64,000 bases of DNA from the NCBI RefSeq assembly GCF_052068095.1, contig NZ_JBQHDG010000015.1:1-64000 (forward strand). Direction: 5' to 3'. This document shows, in pieces, positions 10,373-20,002 of the stretch. Every line of letters begins with the position of its first letter. The stretch's first letter is position 1. The stretch is from Phytohabitans sp052068095 (GTDB lineage: Bacteria; Actinomycetota; Actinomycetes; Mycobacteriales; Micromonosporaceae). The position numbers were made by a program, and so were the translations under genes. The notes beneath the pieces were generated by a model, which worked only from the letters and a program-made list of their open reading frames with translations, had not been told where the DNA came from and made no database searches.

Positions 10373-13300
10373 GTGTACCCCAAGACCGACCCGAAGGCCG
10401 GCGTACCGGCGAGCCCCGACCTGCCCGCGGTCGAGCGTCGTGTGCTCGACCATTGGGCGGCGGACAAGACGTTCCAGGCGTCGGTCGACGCCCGGGACGC
10501 GGGCCGCAACGGGTCCAACGAGTACGTGTTCTACGACGGCCCGCCCTTCGCCAACGGGCTGCCGCACTACGGCCACCTGTTCACCGGCTACGTGAAGGAC
10601 GTGGTGCCGCGCTACCAGACCATGCGCGGCCGCAAGGTGGAGCGCCGCTTCGGCTGGGACACGCACGGCCTGCCGGCCGAGGTGGAGGCGGAAAAGCAGC
10701 TCGGCATCTCCACCAAGGCGGAGATCCTCGACCTCGGCGTGGCCCGGTTCAACGACGTGTGCCGCACGTCGGTGCTGACGTACACCCAGGACTGGGAGCG
10801 GTACGTCACCCGCCAGGCGCGCTGGGTCGACTTCACCAACGACTACAAGACGCTCGACCTCGACTACATGGAAAGCGTCATGTGGGCCTTCAAGACCCTG
10901 CACGACAAGGGTCTCGTATACGAAGGCTTTCGCGTGCTGGCGTACTGCTGGCGGTGCGAGACGCCGCTGTCCAACACGGAAACCCGGATGGACGACGTCT
11001 ACCGCGACCGGCAGGACCCGTCGCTCACCGTCTGGTTCACATTGGACAGCGGGGAGAAGGTCGCGGTCTGGACGACCACGCCGTGGACGCTGCCGTCCAA
11101 CCTGGCCCTGGCCGTGGGCCCCGACATCGAGTACGCGATGCTCGCCGACGCCGACGGGCAGCGGTACCTCGTCGGTGCCGCGCGGCTCGCCGCGTACGAG
11201 AAGGAGCTGGGCCACCTCACCCGGCTCGGCACCGTGCGTGGGGCCGAGCTGGTCGGGCGCCGCTACACGCCGCTGTTCGACTTCCTGGCCGACACGCCCA
11301 ACGCGTTCCAGGTGCTCGGTGCCGACTTCGTGTCCACTGAGGACGGCACCGGGGTCGTGCACATGGCGCCCGCGTTCGGCGAAGACGACCAGAACGCGTG
11401 CAACGCCGCCGGCATCCCCACGGTCGTCACGGTCGACGAGCACACCCGGTTCACCTCGCTCGTCCCGCCGTACCAGGGGGAGCAGGTCTTCGACACCAAC
11501 AAGCCGATCGCGCGCGAGCTGCGCGAGCGGGGCGTCGTGGTGCGGCAGGAGACCTACACCCACTCCTACCCGCACTGCTGGCGCTGCGACACCCCGCTGG
11601 TGTACAAGGCGGTGTCGTCGTGGTTCGTCGCGGTGACCCAGTTCCGCGACCGGATGGTCGAGCTCAACCAGCAGATCAACTGGACGCCGGCGCACGTGAA
11701 GGACGGCTCGTTCGGCAAGTGGCTGGCCGGCGCCCGCGACTGGTCGATCTCCCGCAACCGCTTCTGGGGCTCGCCGATCCCAGTGTGGAAGTCGGACGAC
11801 CCGGCCTACCCGCGGGTGGACGTCTACGGCTCGCTCGAGGATCTGCGGCGCGACTTCGGCGTCGCGGTGACCGACCTGCACCGGCCGGGCGTCGACGAGC
11901 TGGTGCGGCCAAACCCCGACGACCCCACCGGCAAGTCGATGATGCGCCGCGTGCCGGAGGTGCTCGACTGCTGGTTCGAGTCGGGCTCGATGCCGTTCGC
12001 CCAGGTGCACTACCCGTTCGAAAACCGCGAGTGGTTCGAGCACCACTACCCGGGCGACTTCATCGTCGAGTACATCGGACAGACGCGGGGCTGGTTCTAC
12101 ACCATGCACGTGCTGGCGACCGCGCTGTTCGACCGGCCGGCGTTCCGCAACTGCCTGAGCCACGGCATCCTGCTGGGCGAAGACGGGCGGAAGATGTCCA
12201 AGAGCCTGCGCAACTACCCGGACGTGTACGGCGTCTTCAACTCGCACGGCTCCGACGCCATGCGGTGGATGCTGATGTCGTCGCCGGTGCTGCGGGGCGG
12301 GGACATGCCGGTGACCGAGAGCGCGATCCGGGACGCCGTGCGGCAGGTGCTGCTTCCACTGTGGAACGTCTGGTACTTCTTCTCGCTCTACGCCAACGCG
12401 TCCAACCACGAGGCACGGCGGCGGGTCGACTCCACCCACCTGCTCGACCGCTACGTGCTGGCGAAGACCGGCGAGCTGGTGTCCACGGTGCGGCGGCAGA
12501 TGGACGAGTACGACATCTCCGGTGCCTGCGCGTCGGTGCGGTCCTATCTGGACGCGCTGACGAACTGGTACGTGCGGCGGTCGCGCGACCGGTTTTGGGG
12601 CGGCGACGTCGACGCGTTCGACACGCTGTACACCGTGCTGGAGACGCTCAGCCGGGTGGTGGCGCCGCTGGCGCCGCTGACCGCGGAGGAGATCTGGCGC
12701 GGCCTCACCGGTGAGCGCTCGGTGCACCTGACCGACTGGCCGGACGCGGCGGAGTTCCCCGCCGACCACGACCTCGTCGCCGCGATGGACGCGGTGCGCG
12801 GGGTCAGCTCGGCGGCGCTGTCGCTGCGCAAGGCGCGGGGCCTGCGGGTGCGGCTGCCGCTGGCGCGGCTGACCGTGGCCACGCCGGCGGCCGGCGCGCT
12901 GCGGCCGTTCACCGCCCTCGTCGCCGACGAGGTCAACGTGAAGTCGGTGGAGTTCACCGACGAGCTGTCCTCCTACTGCGAGCAGGTGTTGACCGTCGTA
13001 CCGAGGGCGCTCGGCCCGCGGGTCGGCGGCGCGGTGCAGCAGGTGATCAAGGCGGTCAAGGCGGGCGACTGGTCGCTCGTCGACGGCCGCCCGGTCGCGG
13101 CCGGCGTGGCCCTGGAAGACGGCGAGTACGAGCTGAAGCTCGTGGCCGCTGACGCCGAACACTCGGCGCCGCTCCCCGGCGGCGAGGGCGTGGTGGTCCT
13201 CGACACCGCCGTCACACCCGAGCTCGCCGCGGAGGGGCTCGCCCGCGACGTGGTACGCGTCGTGCAGCAGGCCCGCCGCGACGCCCAGCTCGACGTGACC

Positions 13301-13480
13301 GACCGGGTCGCCGTCTCGCTCGCCGGCTCGCCCGAGGTGGTCGCTGCGGTGGAGGCACACCGCGACTTCGTGGCGGCCGAGGTGCTCGCCACCGACCTCC
13401 GCTTCGACTCGGCGGCGGCCGGCTTCGAGGGCGAGGTCGGCGACGGCGAGAAGGTGGCCGTCTCCGTCGCGCGGGTCTGA
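10373..13480 (+). CDS. ileS: isoleucyl-tRNA synthetase
   Basis: Cytoplasmic class I synthetase charging tRNA-Ile, 1035 residues, the length of the long actinobacterial form. The HIGH-type signature is HYGH at 65-68 (GLPHYGHLFTG) and KMSKS lies at 607-611. The CP1 editing domain lies between them, and the anticodon-binding and C-terminal domains follow. The GTG at 10373 is chosen because GAGGAGA at 10359-10365 is a proper RBS and is the sequence masked by the upstream T-box; an ATG at 10280 lies inside the riboswitch. It ends 8 nt before a bidirectional terminator. Confidence 0.97.
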   Translation: MYPKTDPKAGVPASPDLPAVERRVLDHWAADKTFQASVDARDAGRNGSNEYVFYDGPPFANGLPHYGHLFTGYVKDVVPRYQTMRGRKVERRFGWDTHGLPAEVEAEKQLGISTKAEILDLGVARFNDVCRTSVLTYTQDWERYVTRQARWVDFTNDYKTLDLDYMESVMWAFKTLHDKGLVYEGFRVLAYCWRCETPLSNTETRMDDVYRDRQDPSLTVWFTLDSGEKVAVWTTTPWTLPSNLALAVGPDIEYAMLADADGQRYLVGAARLAAYEKELGHLTRLGTVRGAELVGRRYTPLFDFLADTPNAFQVLGADFVSTEDGTGVVHMAPAFGEDDQNACNAAGIPTVVTVDEHTRFTSLVPPYQGEQVFDTNKPIARELRERGVVVRQETYTHSYPHCWRCDTPLVYKAVSSWFVAVTQFRDRMVELNQQINWTPAHVKDGSFGKWLAGARDWSISRNRFWGSPIPVWKSDDPAYPRVDVYGSLEDLRRDFGVAVTDLHRPGVDELVRPNPDDPTGKSMMRRVPEVLDCWFESGSMPFAQVHYPFENREWFEHHYPGDFIVEYIGQTRGWFYTMHVLATALFDRPAFRNCLSHGILLGEDGRKMSKSLRNYPDVYGVFNSHGSDAMRWMLMSSPVLRGGDMPVTESAIRDAVRQVLLPLWNVWYFFSLYANASNHEARRRVDSTHLLDRYVLAKTGELVSTVRRQMDEYDISGACASVRSYLDALTNWYVRRSRDRFWGGDVDAFDTLYTVLETLSRVVAPLAPLTAEEIWRGLTGERSVHLTDWPDAAEFPADHDLVAAMDAVRGVSSAALSLRKARGLRVRLPLARLTVATPAAGALRPFTALVADEVNVKSVEFTDELSSYCEQVLTVVPRALGPRVGGAVQQVIKAVKAGDWSLVDGRPVAAGVALEDGEYELKLVAADAEHSAPLPGGEGVVVLDTAVTPELAAEGLARDVVRVVQQARRDAQLDVTDRVAVSLAGSPEVVAAVEAHRDFVAAEVLATDLRFDSAAAGFEGEVGDGEKVAVSVARV

Positions 13481-13488
13481 CCGATCGA

Positions 13489-13523
13489 GGGGTCTCTCAG
13501 GTCTCCACGGCCTGAGGGACCCC
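13489..13523. terminator. bidirectional terminator between ileS and DUF2270 gene
   Basis: A 13-bp stem (arms 13489-13501 and 13511-13523, one G-T pair) with a 9-nt loop lies in the 54-bp gap between two convergent genes. The arms are GGGGTCTCTCAGG and CCTGAGGGACCCC. It can act on both strands. Confidence 0.8.
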
Positions 13524-13534
13524 CGGCGGCCCGC

Positions 13535-14242
13535 TCAGGGCTGGTCCGGCGGGGTGGGAAATCTCGCCGTCTGCGGGCGGAATGGGCGAAGGGTCCGCCG
13601 CTGGAGCAGGTAGAGCGTCACCCAGACCAGCAGGAACGCCGCCGCCCCGCCGACCGCCACCACGGCCGTCGCCGCCTCGGCGGCCTGTAGGCCGATCCCG
13701 ACCATGGCCGCGGCCACCGCCGCGTTCACCGTCGCGACGATGTTCGGCGTGTTGATCAGGAAGTGCATCCACAGTGAACGCTGGGAGTGGCGCTCCACCA
13801 TGTAGGTGGCGAACACGCCCCGCTCGTCGTCGTGGTAGCCGGTGCTGAGGTATCGCTCCAGGCCGGGCTCCAGGGCCAGGTAGCCGCGCCGGAGCCGGTT
13901 CATCGCCTGCACCAGCTGGAACTCCTCGGCGTTGATGTGCACCAGGCGCACGTAGGCGGCGAGCCCCAGCAGGAACACCACCGGCAGCAGCATCAGCGCC
14001 AGCGTCGTGGTCTGCCCGCCGAAGCCGGTCGCGTCGGCCATCAGCGCCAGCGCGATGATCGTGGCGGACAGGGTGGTCAAGAAGACCGTGGCACGGCTCT
14101 GCGCCTCGCTCCAGATCAGCGACCGCGACGCGAGCAGGCTCCAGTGCTCGGCCGCCAGGAGCGCCGGGGCGTACTCGCCGAGCGGCTGCTCAGCCGCCGG
14201 CGGGCTCGCCGGGCCGGCCGTGGAGTCTTCGTCGGCATCCAT
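13535..14242 (-). CDS. DUF2270 membrane protein
   Basis: 235 residues. A short polar N-terminus is followed by EYAPALLAAEHWSLLASRSLIWSEAQSRATVFL, then four hydrophobic helices in two pairs (about 56-78, 84-106, 160-182 and 186-208) separated by a central polar loop with NRLRRGYLALEPGLERY. This pattern fits the DUF2270 family of predicted integral membrane proteins, whose function is unknown. The ATG at 14242 is chosen because it begins with the acidic MDADEDS leader. It lies 20 bp downstream of the photolyase gene in the same orientation, so they are likely co-transcribed. Confidence 0.8.
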   Translation of the reverse strand: MDADEDSTAGPASPPAAEQPLGEYAPALLAAEHWSLLASRSLIWSEAQSRATVFLTTLSATIIALALMADATGFGGQTTTLALMLLPVVFLLGLAAYVRLVHINAEEFQLVQAMNRLRRGYLALEPGLERYLSTGYHDDERGVFATYMVERHSQRSLWMHFLINTPNIVATVNAAVAAAMVGIGLQAAEAATAVVAVGGAAAFLLVWVTLYLLQRRTLRPFRPQTARFPTPPDQP

Positions 14243-14262
14243 CGACGCGACCGTACCCCGGA

Positions 14263-15711
14263 CTACGGCGCGTCGTCGCCGCGGCTGCGCTCCTGCGCAA
14301 CGATCTCGCGGAGGTCGGGGATCTGGGCGAGCTGCTTGAGCGCCCTGGTCATCCGCACGTTGCCGTGCAGGCGCTCGCGCGTGCGGTGCAGGTAGGCCCA
14401 GTAACCGCCGGTGAAGGGGCAGGCGTCCGCGCCCAGACGCTGCTTCGGGTCGTAGCGGCAGCCGGTGCAGAAGTCGCTCGTGCGGTTGATGTGGCCGCCG
14501 CTCACCGCGTACGCGTCGGTGGTGACCGCACTGAGCTCGGCGTGGCGGGCCATGCCGACGACGTTGCCGATCATCGCCCACTCGTGGCCGTCGACGAAGG
14601 CGCGCTCGAACCAGTCGACGAGGTCGGTCGGCCGCCAGCCGCGCTGCACCGCGTAGTTGCCGAGCACGGCCTGCCGCACCGCGTGGTGGGTCCAGCCCCG
14701 GTCGCGCACCGCCGCGAGCGCGGCGGACAGGCAGCGGGCGTGCACCGACTCGGCGTCGAGCGTGGCGAACCAGTCGGGGATGGAGCTCCGGCCACGGGTG
14801 TGTGCGCCGGCCGGGTAGCCCGCGTCGAGGTACCAGTACAGGTGCCACAGGTAGTCGCGCCAGCCGATCACCTGGCGGACGAAGCGCTCCACGCTGGACA
14901 GTGGGGCGTGGCCCGCCCGAAACTCCTCCTCCGCCTGGCGCACGGCCGGCAGCGGCTCCAGCAGCCCCATGTTGAACGATGTGGACAGTCCACTGTGGCT
15001 GAGCCAGGGATCGTCGGCGAGCATGTCGTCGGCCCGGCCGAAGTGCGGCAGCCGGTGGATGAGGAAGTGCTGCTGCCGGTACAGCGCCTCGTCGCGGGTG
15101 GCCGGAAACCGGCGCGGGCCGTCACGCCCGATGAACTCGATGCCCTCCGCGGCCCACCGGTCGAGGTCGTCGCGGACCTCGGCGTCGATGTCGTCCTCGA
15201 CCGGCGCGGGCGGTGGCGGCAGCTCGGTCGGGCGCGGGACGTCGGCGAACCGGGCCTGCCAGCGGCCGCCGGCCGGCTCGTCGCCATCCATGAGCACGCG
15301 GTGGGCCTGGCGGGCGTGGCGGTAGAAGTCGTCGAGCCGGGCCGCGCCGCGCCGGCCGTCGGCCCAGGCGGCGAAGTCTTCGTGGCTGGTGACGAAGCCG
15401 CGCGGCGGCAGCACGGTCACCTTCTCCTGGGCGCGGACGAAATCACGGGCCCGGCGGGAGGTCGGGTGGCACACCTCGACCACCTCGCCGTAGCGGCGCA
15501 GTGCCTCGCGGTAGGTCTCGGTCTTGAGGTGCAGAGCGCGATCGCCCAACTCGGCGGCGCGGTGGCGGATCGCGGAGAGGACCAGGTGCGCCTTTTGCCG
15601 ATGGAAGGCACGACGACGGAAGACCGCCTTGGACTCGATCAACAACACCGGCTGGTGCGCCCCGTCGAGGAAGTGCGGCCCCAGCTGGTCAGCGAAGAGC
15701 CATCGCCGCAT
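14263..15711 (-). CDS. iron-sulfur (6-4) photolyase/FeS-BCP cryptochrome-photolyase family protein
   Basis: 482-residue light-dependent DNA-repair flavoprotein of the FeS-BCP (PhrB-like, formerly DPRP) group. It starts MRRWLFADQLGPHFLD, as expected for the antenna-binding alpha/beta domain. The C-terminal helical FAD domain carries HWLYWY-like segments (GWRDYLWHLYWY). Four cysteines expected for the 4Fe-4S cluster are visible: one in HARCLSAAL and three in the cluster FCTGCRYDPKQRLGADACPF. By homology with the Agrobacterium PhrB protein it would repair (6-4) photoproducts and bind FAD plus a lumazine-type antenna. ATG 15711. It is followed by the DUF2270 gene. Confidence 0.93.
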   Translation of the reverse strand: MRRWLFADQLGPHFLDGAHQPVLLIESKAVFRRRAFHRQKAHLVLSAIRHRAAELGDRALHLKTETYREALRRYGEVVEVCHPTSRRARDFVRAQEKVTVLPPRGFVTSHEDFAAWADGRRGAARLDDFYRHARQAHRVLMDGDEPAGGRWQARFADVPRPTELPPPPAPVEDDIDAEVRDDLDRWAAEGIEFIGRDGPRRFPATRDEALYRQQHFLIHRLPHFGRADDMLADDPWLSHSGLSTSFNMGLLEPLPAVRQAEEEFRAGHAPLSSVERFVRQVIGWRDYLWHLYWYLDAGYPAGAHTRGRSSIPDWFATLDAESVHARCLSAALAAVRDRGWTHHAVRQAVLGNYAVQRGWRPTDLVDWFERAFVDGHEWAMIGNVVGMARHAELSAVTTDAYAVSGGHINRTSDFCTGCRYDPKQRLGADACPFTGGYWAYLHRTRERLHGNVRMTRALKQLAQIPDLREIVAQERSRGDDAP

Positions 15712-15799
15712 GTCCAGATTCTGCCTCGTAATGCCTGGTTGTGGCCATCCGGACGCCCCATTGATTACCTGTCGGTTTTCACTCGCTCCTGACTACCGA

Positions 15800-16972
15800 C
15801 TACCCGCGGCTGACGATCGTGCCGCGGAGGCGCTCCAGGAGGGCGGCGCTGTCGTCGACCGAGCGGCGGGTGAAGACCCCGGTGGCCAGGCTGCCGTGGT
15901 CGGCCCACCCGCACACGGCCACCACGGCCTGGCCGTCTTTGCCCACGCCGCAGCGCAGGTACTCGCCGCGGGTGCCGGTGTCGATCGACTTCACCTGCCG
16001 CAGCCCGTAGCGCTCGCTAAGCCTGCTGATCTCCTTTTCCAGGTCGGACTCGGGGGAGAAGCGGAAGCCGGTGGTGCCGAAGAGCGTCACCCGCTTGCCG
16101 GCGCCGTCCGCGTACACCCCGGCGAAAGTGTCTTCGGCGAGCATGTGCGTGCCGCGCAGGTCGGCCTTCAGCTGGGTGGCGACCCGACGGCTGGCCGCGT
16201 CGTCGCGGAGGTCGAGGTCGGAGACCTCGGCGGGCAGGGACGCGGAGGCCGGGTACTGCTCCCACATCGGCTTGCCGAAGTACGCCGGGCAGCCGCAGCA
16301 GCAGGCGAGCGTGAAGAGCAGGAGCACCCACGGCCACTTGCGCCGGCGCCGCCGGACCGCGACCGGCACGTACCCCTGCGGGGGCCGCCAGCCGGGCGGT
16401 GGTGCCTGTGGCGGCGGTGGTGGTGGCGGGCCCCGGCGCGACTTCTGCTTTTTGGTCTTGGGCGGCTTGCGCACGTCGGGCAGCGCCTGGCGGACCTGCC
16501 GGGCGGGGAGGTTCGCGGGTGGCGGCGGTGGTGGGGGCGGCGGCGCCGCTGCCGGCCGCCGGGCCACGGGCGGCGGCGGTGGTGCGGGTGGGAGCGCCGG
16601 CGGCGGCGCGTGGGGCACGTCCAGCAGGGTCTGCGGGTACGGCTGGTCGAGCGGGTCGGCGTCGGCCCAGGGGTCGACCGGTGCGCCGCTCTCGTACGCC
16701 CGGCGCTCCTCCTCCGGCAGCTGCATGGTCGGGTCGCGAGGCGGTGGCGACGGCGCCAGACCGGGCGCTTCCAGGTCGTGGACCGTGGCGAGCCAGCGCT
16801 TGCGCTTCTTCTCGGTGGGCGGCGGCACGGCGGCGGAGCCGGACCACCGCGGTGGCTCCTTGCGGGTGGGCTTGAGGCCGCTCACGCCATCGTCGTCGGC
16901 GGGCGGAGTCACGGCCGTCGGCTCGTCCTCCCGGGGCTCCGGTCGGGTGGGGTCGGGATCCGATCCCGGCAT
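15800..16972 (-). CDS. proline-rich membrane-anchored protein, paralogue of 151-780
   Basis: 390 residues. Residues 1-~215 are low-complexity and proline-rich (runs of 6-9 Pro, PAPPPPPVARRPAA-type) with charged patches, predicted cytoplasmic and disordered. One hydrophobic helix rich in cysteine follows (WPWVLLLFTLACCCGCPAYF, ~225-244), then a ~150-residue extracytoplasmic domain homologous to the C-terminus of the protein at 151-780: both have CGWADHGS and end LL..(I/L)RGTI(V/Q)SR. The start ATG 16972 (MPGSDPDP) is tentative; a GTG four codons upstream is in frame. Divergent from the radical SAM gene at 17138. Function unknown; the Pro-rich tail could bind SH3- or WW-like partners or reflect an envelope role. 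Confidence 0.78.
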   Translation of the reverse strand: MPGSDPDPTRPEPREDEPTAVTPPADDDGVSGLKPTRKEPPRWSGSAAVPPPTEKKRKRWLATVHDLEAPGLAPSPPPRDPTMQLPEEERRAYESGAPVDPWADADPLDQPYPQTLLDVPHAPPPALPPAPPPPPVARRPAAAPPPPPPPPPANLPARQVRQALPDVRKPPKTKKQKSRRGPPPPPPPQAPPPGWRPPQGYVPVAVRRRRRKWPWVLLLFTLACCCGCPAYFGKPMWEQYPASASLPAEVSDLDLRDDAASRRVATQLKADLRGTHMLAEDTFAGVYADGAGKRVTLFGTTGFRFSPESDLEKEISRLSERYGLRQVKSIDTGTRGEYLRCGVGKDGQAVVAVCGWADHGSLATGVFTRRSVDDSAALLERLRGTIVSRG

Positions 16973-17137
16973 CTTTCCGTGCACTCCCTCCACAACGCCT
17001 CGTGACTCCTCCGAGGCTAATACCGCGGCACCACCCGCCGGGGTGCCGCGTATTCTGGGCAATCCGGGGTCCCCGGGGAAACGTGGAGCGAAGCGGAGCG
17101 TTTTGGGGTGGACCTTGGAGCGCACCCAGGAGGTTAC

Positions 17138-19072
17138 GTGAGCGTCCCGTCCGTCTTTCCGCAGCTGGAGCAGTTGCTGCCGCGTATCAGCAAGCCGATC
17201 CAGTACGTCGGCGGCGAGCTTGGCGCGGTCGTCAAAGACTGGGACTCGGCGACCGTGCGGTGGGCGCTGATGTACCCGGACGCGTACGAGGTGGGCCTGC
17301 CCAACCAGGGCGTCCAGATCCTGTACGAGGTGCTCAACGAGCTGCCCGACGTGCTGGCCGAGCGCACCTACGCGGTCTGGCCCGACCTCGAGCGGCTGAT
17401 GCGTGAGCACGGCGTGCCGCAGTTCACGGTCGACGCGCACCGGCCGGTCGGCGCCTTCGACCTGATGGGCGTCTCGTTCGCCACCGAGCTGGGCTACACC
17501 AACCTGCTCACCGCGCTCGACCTGGCCGGCATCCCGCTCCACGCCCGTGACCGCACTATGGCCCACCCGGTGGTGGTGGCCGGCGGGCACGCGGCGTTCA
17601 ACCCCGAGCCGATCGCCGACTTCGTCGACGCGGCGGTGCTCGGCGACGGCGAGGAAGCCGTCCTGGAGATCACCAAGATCGTCCGGCAGTGGAAGGTCGA
17701 GGGCTGCCCGGGCGGCCGCGACGAGCTGCTGCTGCGCCTCGCCCGCACCGAGAGCGTGTACGTGCCGCGCTTCTACGATGTCGACTACCTGCCCGACGGC
17801 CGGATCCAGCGGGTGGTGCCAAACCGGGCGGACGTGCCATTTCGGGTACACAAGCGCACGACCATGAACCTCGACGAGTGGCCCTACCCGAAAAAGCCGC
17901 TGGTCCCGCTCGCCGAGACCGTCCACGAGCGATACGCGGTGGAGATCTTCCGGGGGTGCACGCGCGGGTGCCGGTTCTGCCAGGCCGGCATGATCACGCG
18001 GCCGGTGCGCGAGCGGTCGATCACGACGGTCGGGCAGATGGTCAAGGAGGGGCTGGAGTTCTCCGGCTTCTCCGAGGTGGGGCTGCTCTCGCTCTCGTCC
18101 GCCGACCACTCCGAGATCGGCGACATCTGCTCCGGGCTCGCGCAGCAGTACGAGGGCACCAACGTCTCGCTCTCGCTCCCCTCGACCCGGGTCGACGCGT
18201 TCAACATCACGCTGGCCCAGGAGCTGTCCCGCAACGGGCGGCGCACCGGGCTCACGTTCGCCCCGGAGGGCGGCTCCGAGCGGATCCGCAAGGTGATCAA
18301 CAAGATGGTGTCGGAGGAAGACCTCATCCGCACCGTCGTCACCGCGTACAGCAACGGCTGGCGCCAGGTGAAGCTCTACTTCATGTGCGGCCTGCCCACC
18401 GAGACCGACGACGACGTGCTCCAGATCGCCCGCCTCGCGCACGAGGTGATCAAGGCCGGGCGGGCCGCCACGGGTTCGAAGGACATCCGCTGCACGGTGT
18501 CGATCGGCGGGTTCGTGCCCAAGCCGCACACGCCGTTCCAGTGGGCCTCGATGTGTACCCCGGAAGTGATCGACAGCCGACTGCGAAAGCTGAAGGCCGA
18601 GATCAACTCGGACCGGTCGCTGGGCCGGGCGATCGGCTTCCGCTACCACGACGGCGAACCCTCGCTGATCGAAGGGCTGCTCTCCCGCGGTGACCGGCGC
18701 GTCGGCGCGGTCATCCGCCAGGTGTGGGAGCAGGGTGGTCGATTCGACGGGTGGAGCGAGCACTTCTCGTACCAGCGCTGGGTCGACGCGGCCGCCGCGG
18801 TGCTGCCCGCCTTCGGCGTCGACCTCGACTGGTACACGACCCGCGAGCGGGACGAGACCGAGGTGCTGCCCTGGGATCACCTCGACTCCGGCCTCGACAA
18901 AGACTGGCTCTGGCAGGACTGGCAGGATTCGCTGTCCGAGTACGAGCAGGACGACTGCCGCTGGACCCCGTGCTTCGACTGCGGCGTCTGCCCGGCGATG
19001 GACACCGAGATCCAGATCGGTCCCACCGGCCGCAAGCTGCTGCCGCTGACGCCAGTCGCCACCGCGCGCTGA
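17138..19072 (+). CDS. TIGR03960 family B12-binding-type radical SAM protein
   Basis: 644 residues. The N-terminal ~200 residues resemble a B12-binding-like Rossmann domain (YPDAYEVGLPNQGVQILYEVLN ...). The radical SAM core follows, with the cluster motif CTRGCRFC (Cys 274, 278, 281) and downstream GFVPKPHTPFQW. The C-terminus carries a cysteine-rich patch (CRWTPCFDCGVCP). This is the TIGR03960 family, always paired with the TIGR03936 protein encoded next; in some bacteria the two are fused. The reaction is not established. The GTG at 17138 has AGGAGG at 17128-17133 upstream, which decides the start against the earlier in-frame GTG at 17108. Confidence 0.93.
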   Translation: MSVPSVFPQLEQLLPRISKPIQYVGGELGAVVKDWDSATVRWALMYPDAYEVGLPNQGVQILYEVLNELPDVLAERTYAVWPDLERLMREHGVPQFTVDAHRPVGAFDLMGVSFATELGYTNLLTALDLAGIPLHARDRTMAHPVVVAGGHAAFNPEPIADFVDAAVLGDGEEAVLEITKIVRQWKVEGCPGGRDELLLRLARTESVYVPRFYDVDYLPDGRIQRVVPNRADVPFRVHKRTTMNLDEWPYPKKPLVPLAETVHERYAVEIFRGCTRGCRFCQAGMITRPVRERSITTVGQMVKEGLEFSGFSEVGLLSLSSADHSEIGDICSGLAQQYEGTNVSLSLPSTRVDAFNITLAQELSRNGRRTGLTFAPEGGSERIRKVINKMVSEEDLIRTVVTAYSNGWRQVKLYFMCGLPTETDDDVLQIARLAHEVIKAGRAATGSKDIRCTVSIGGFVPKPHTPFQWASMCTPEVIDSRLRKLKAEINSDRSLGRAIGFRYHDGEPSLIEGLLSRGDRRVGAVIRQVWEQGGRFDGWSEHFSYQRWVDAAAAVLPAFGVDLDWYTTRERDETEVLPWDHLDSGLDKDWLWQDWQDSLSEYEQDDCRWTPCFDCGVCPAMDTEIQIGPTGRKLLPLTPVATAR

Positions 19073-19130
19073 CCCGAGGAGCTATCCGATCAGCAGGAAA
19101 CCACAGCCGGAAGGGGGCCAGGCGCCGGTC

Positions 19131-19868
19131 GTGCAGCGGATCCGGATCCGGTACGCCAAGCGTGGCCCGCTCCGGTTCACCTCGCACCGCGACTTCGCCC
19201 GCGCGTTCGAGCGGGCGGTACGCCGGGCCGGAGTGCCGATCGCCTTCTCGCAGGGCTTCACCCCGCACCCCAAGATCTCGTACGCCTCGGCAGCGCCGAC
19301 CGGGGTGGCCAGCGAGGCGGAGTACCTGGAGATCGGCCTCCAGGCGGCGACCGACCCGGCCGTGGTCCGCGAGTCGCTCGACGCCGCCCTCTCGCCCGGC
19401 CTGGACGTGCTCGACGCGGTCGAGGCGCGGCCGGGCACCAGCCTCGCCGACCGGATCGACGCCTCGTCGTGGCGGATCGAGCTCCCCGGTGTCGCACCCG
19501 ACACGCTGGGGCACGCGGTGGCCGCGTTCACGGCCGCCGAGGAGGTGCTCGTGGAGCGCCTCACAAAGCAGGGCCGCCGCACGTTCGACACGCGCGGGGC
19601 AGTGGCCGCCATCTCTGTGATCTCTCAGTCGGCGGCACCTAGCGAGGTCACGGCCGTACCGTGTGCGATACTCGACCTAGTCGTACGGCAGGTCACCCCG
19701 TCCGTACGGCCCGATGACGTTCTTGCCGGCCTCCGCGTGGTGGCCGACCTGGAGCCGCCGGTGCCCCCTCGGGCGACCCGGCTGGCGCAGGGCACGCTGA
19801 CCGCGCAGGGGGCGATCGTCGATCCGTTGGAGGCGGATCGCGACGAGATACCCATCGGTGAACGCTAG
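19131..19868 (+). CDS. TIGR03936/DUF2344 radical-SAM-associated protein
   Basis: About 245 residues. The N-terminus RIRIRYAKRGPLRFTSHRDFARAFERA and the GFTPHPKISYA motif define the DUF2344 family, the obligate partner of TIGR03960 radical SAM enzymes and linked to ribosomal-protein/RNase E operons. The annotated start is GTG 19131, but its only upstream purine run (AAGGGGG, 19111-19117) is distant. The frame remains open and protein-like upstream to about 19089 (reads ISRKPQPEGGQAPV), where a good RBS (GAGGAG, 19076-19081) precedes an ATC codon. The true start may therefore be upstream and non-canonical. The gene lies 58 bp after its radical SAM partner. Confidence 0.9.
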   Translation: MQRIRIRYAKRGPLRFTSHRDFARAFERAVRRAGVPIAFSQGFTPHPKISYASAAPTGVASEAEYLEIGLQAATDPAVVRESLDAALSPGLDVLDAVEARPGTSLADRIDASSWRIELPGVAPDTLGHAVAAFTAAEEVLVERLTKQGRRTFDTRGAVAAISVISQSAAPSEVTAVPCAILDLVVRQVTPSVRPDDVLAGLRVVADLEPPVPPRATRLAQGTLTAQGAIVDPLEADRDEIPIGER

Positions 19869-20002
19869 CCGGCCTCCGGCCAGCGCTCAGCAGGCAGACT
19901 TCGGTGGCCAGCCCGAGAGGGCGAGCCGCCGGAAACACTTTGCGGCGACCCTGCGTGGCAGCGCTCACCCGCGCCCGGGGCCGCCAGAACTGGAGAACGC
20001 CC

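Noticed and set aside
14976..14996. Repeated CCACAGTGGA/TCCACTGTGG motif (also near 6736, 12356, 54853)
   Set aside because: Occurs inside coding sequence at varied frames and may be an over-represented palindrome of the genome, but counting is not possible here, so it is not claimed as a site.
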